Assembly: GCA_930367205.1 (NCBI GenBank)
Contig: OV884009.1
Span: 124,442,639-124,506,638 of the forward strand
Direction: 5' to 3'
DNA from: Acanthosoma haemorrhoidale
Taxonomy: Eukaryota > Arthropoda > Insecta > Hemiptera > Acanthosomatidae
DNA length: 64,000 nucleotides
Part shown: positions 63,240 through 64,000 of the stretch, piece by piece
How the letters are laid out: every line of letters starts with the position of its first letter
How positions within the stretch are numbered: the first letter of the stretch is position 1
Notes under the pieces: generated by a model
What the model was told of the DNA's origin: nothing
Databases searched by the model: none
The model's input: the letters and a program-made list of their open reading frames with translations, nothing else
Translations under genes and position numbers: made by a program

Positions 63240-63752
63240 TATATATAGCTAAACAATAAGGCTTTAATATAGTAATATATATTATAACTGCTAGTGTGTG
63301 GTGGCAAAGACGAATTCATATATATGCAGCTAAATTAGAAGCCTTTATTATAAGTGAAATCAGCATAATTTCCGGCATGCATTGGCAAAGACGCTATCCT
63401 ATATATAGCTATAGAATAAGGTTTAATATAAAAAAAATAACCAATAATTGCTTGTGTGTATTGGAAAATACGCAAGCCTATATATAGCTAAAGAATAAGG
63501 TTTAATATCAACAAAATAACCAATAATTGCTTGTGTGTATTGGAAAATACGCAAGCCTATATATAGCTAAAGAATAAGACTTCAATATGGACAAAATCAC
63601 CTATAATTGCTAGTGTGTTGTGGCAAAGACGTCTGCATATATATAGCTAAAGAATAAGGCTTTAATATAGTAATATATATTATAACTGCTAATGTGGAGT
63701 GGCAATTACGCATTCATCTATGCAGCTAAATTAGAAGACTTCATTATTGGTG
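63240..63752 (+). repeat. Satellite array resuming after gypsy-3
   Basis: Same monomer types and order as in 48.1-56.5 kb (TATATATAGCTAAACAATAA, then the type with a GACGAATTC core, and so on). It joins in phase with the left flank once gypsy-3 is removed. Confidence 0.9.
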
Positions 63753-64000
63753 ACATTTTTTTTTATTATTATTACTCTTTATTGGGCTATAATTAAAATC
63801 TGCCTTTTATGAGGCAATAAAAAATTAAGATAAACGCTCTCATTCATACCATATTTATAATTCATCATTCACTCGCTCAATCATACAATATTTACAGACA
63901 GCCCAGAGACCTCCCAAAGCAACATGCGAAGAGAAAGCGGAGTCTTAAGAATTCACCCACGCTTCTTCGTCAGCCGCGTCACCGGATACTAGACAGTGGA
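63753..64000 (-). mobile_element. Jockey 3' fragment inside the satellite (4), runs off the window
   Basis: Same fragment and same left junction (GGTGACATTTTT then ATTATT) as at 50950 and 54380, confirming that the captured tail is a regular component of the array. Confidence 0.8.

Noticed and set aside
50950..64000. The recurring tail fragments as a novel SINE family
   Set aside because: They match the 3' untranslated region of the jockey in this window, have no RNA polymerase III boxes that I can see, and share junctions with the satellite.

Overview
This is nuclear DNA from an animal, most likely an arthropod and plausibly an insect. The background is AT-rich and shows spliceosomal intron signals. 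It carries transposon families typical of insect genomes: Ty3/gypsy with errantivirus-like LTR ends, copia primed by initiator-tRNA, jockey, Tc1 and a Maverick/Polinton. I cannot name the species. Almost nothing here is host coding sequence. The window is a stack of mobile elements and a satellite array, plus one convincing host-like exon (2816-2952). A 200-base run of N (46747-46946) marks an assembly gap.

Layout. 1-6.2 kb: AT-rich intronic or intergenic DNA with the exon, a diverged inverted-repeat pair (about 0.86-1.08 and 2.40-2.64 kb) and decayed non-LTR retrotransposon pieces. 6.26-12.09 kb: gypsy-1 on the minus strand, with scrambled and partly triplicated pol modules. 12.11-12.32 kb: a 210-bp MITE. 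12.72-17.22 kb: gypsy-2 on the minus strand, with 180-bp LTRs. Both gypsies use a primer-binding site matching tRNA-Phe, and both have lost the integrase catalytic core through different deletions. 17.4-27.5 kb: a jockey 3' fragment, a dead Tc1 transposase, dead non-LTR retrotransposons and AT-rich DNA.

27.5-42.7 kb: a Maverick/Polinton of about 15 kb with inverted terminal repeats. It encodes protein-primed DNA polymerase B on the plus strand. On the minus strand are a chromodomain integrase, packaging ATPase, adenovirus-type cysteine protease, double-jelly-roll major capsid protein, penton-like minor capsid protein and other conserved Polinton proteins. The polymerase, integrase, ATPase and major capsid genes are broken. 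A BIR-domain (inhibitor-of-apoptosis type) gene beside the left terminus is intact, and a second, decayed BIR-like gene lies nearby. A probable solo LTR sits in the right terminal repeat, and two LTR-like direct repeats flank the polymerase/integrase half.

42.7-48.0 kb: AT-rich DNA and a copia fragment (gag, iMet primer site, 5' LTR). 48.1-56.5 kb and 63.24-63.75 kb: a satellite of 79-80 bp monomers in a higher-order arrangement, including a 3.43-kb duplication and embedded jockey 3' ends. 56.5-63.24 kb: gypsy-3 (plus strand) inserted in that satellite. Its reverse transcriptase is split by a young 5'-truncated jockey (58939-60785) with a 13-bp target-site duplication.

The genes form nested layers of parasites, not a pathway. 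The Polinton set would jointly make a virus-like particle and replicate it, but this copy cannot do so. The most notable items are the intact BIR gene in an otherwise dead Polinton, the higher-order satellite that has captured and amplified retrotransposon tails, and two related gypsies that both lack the integrase core.
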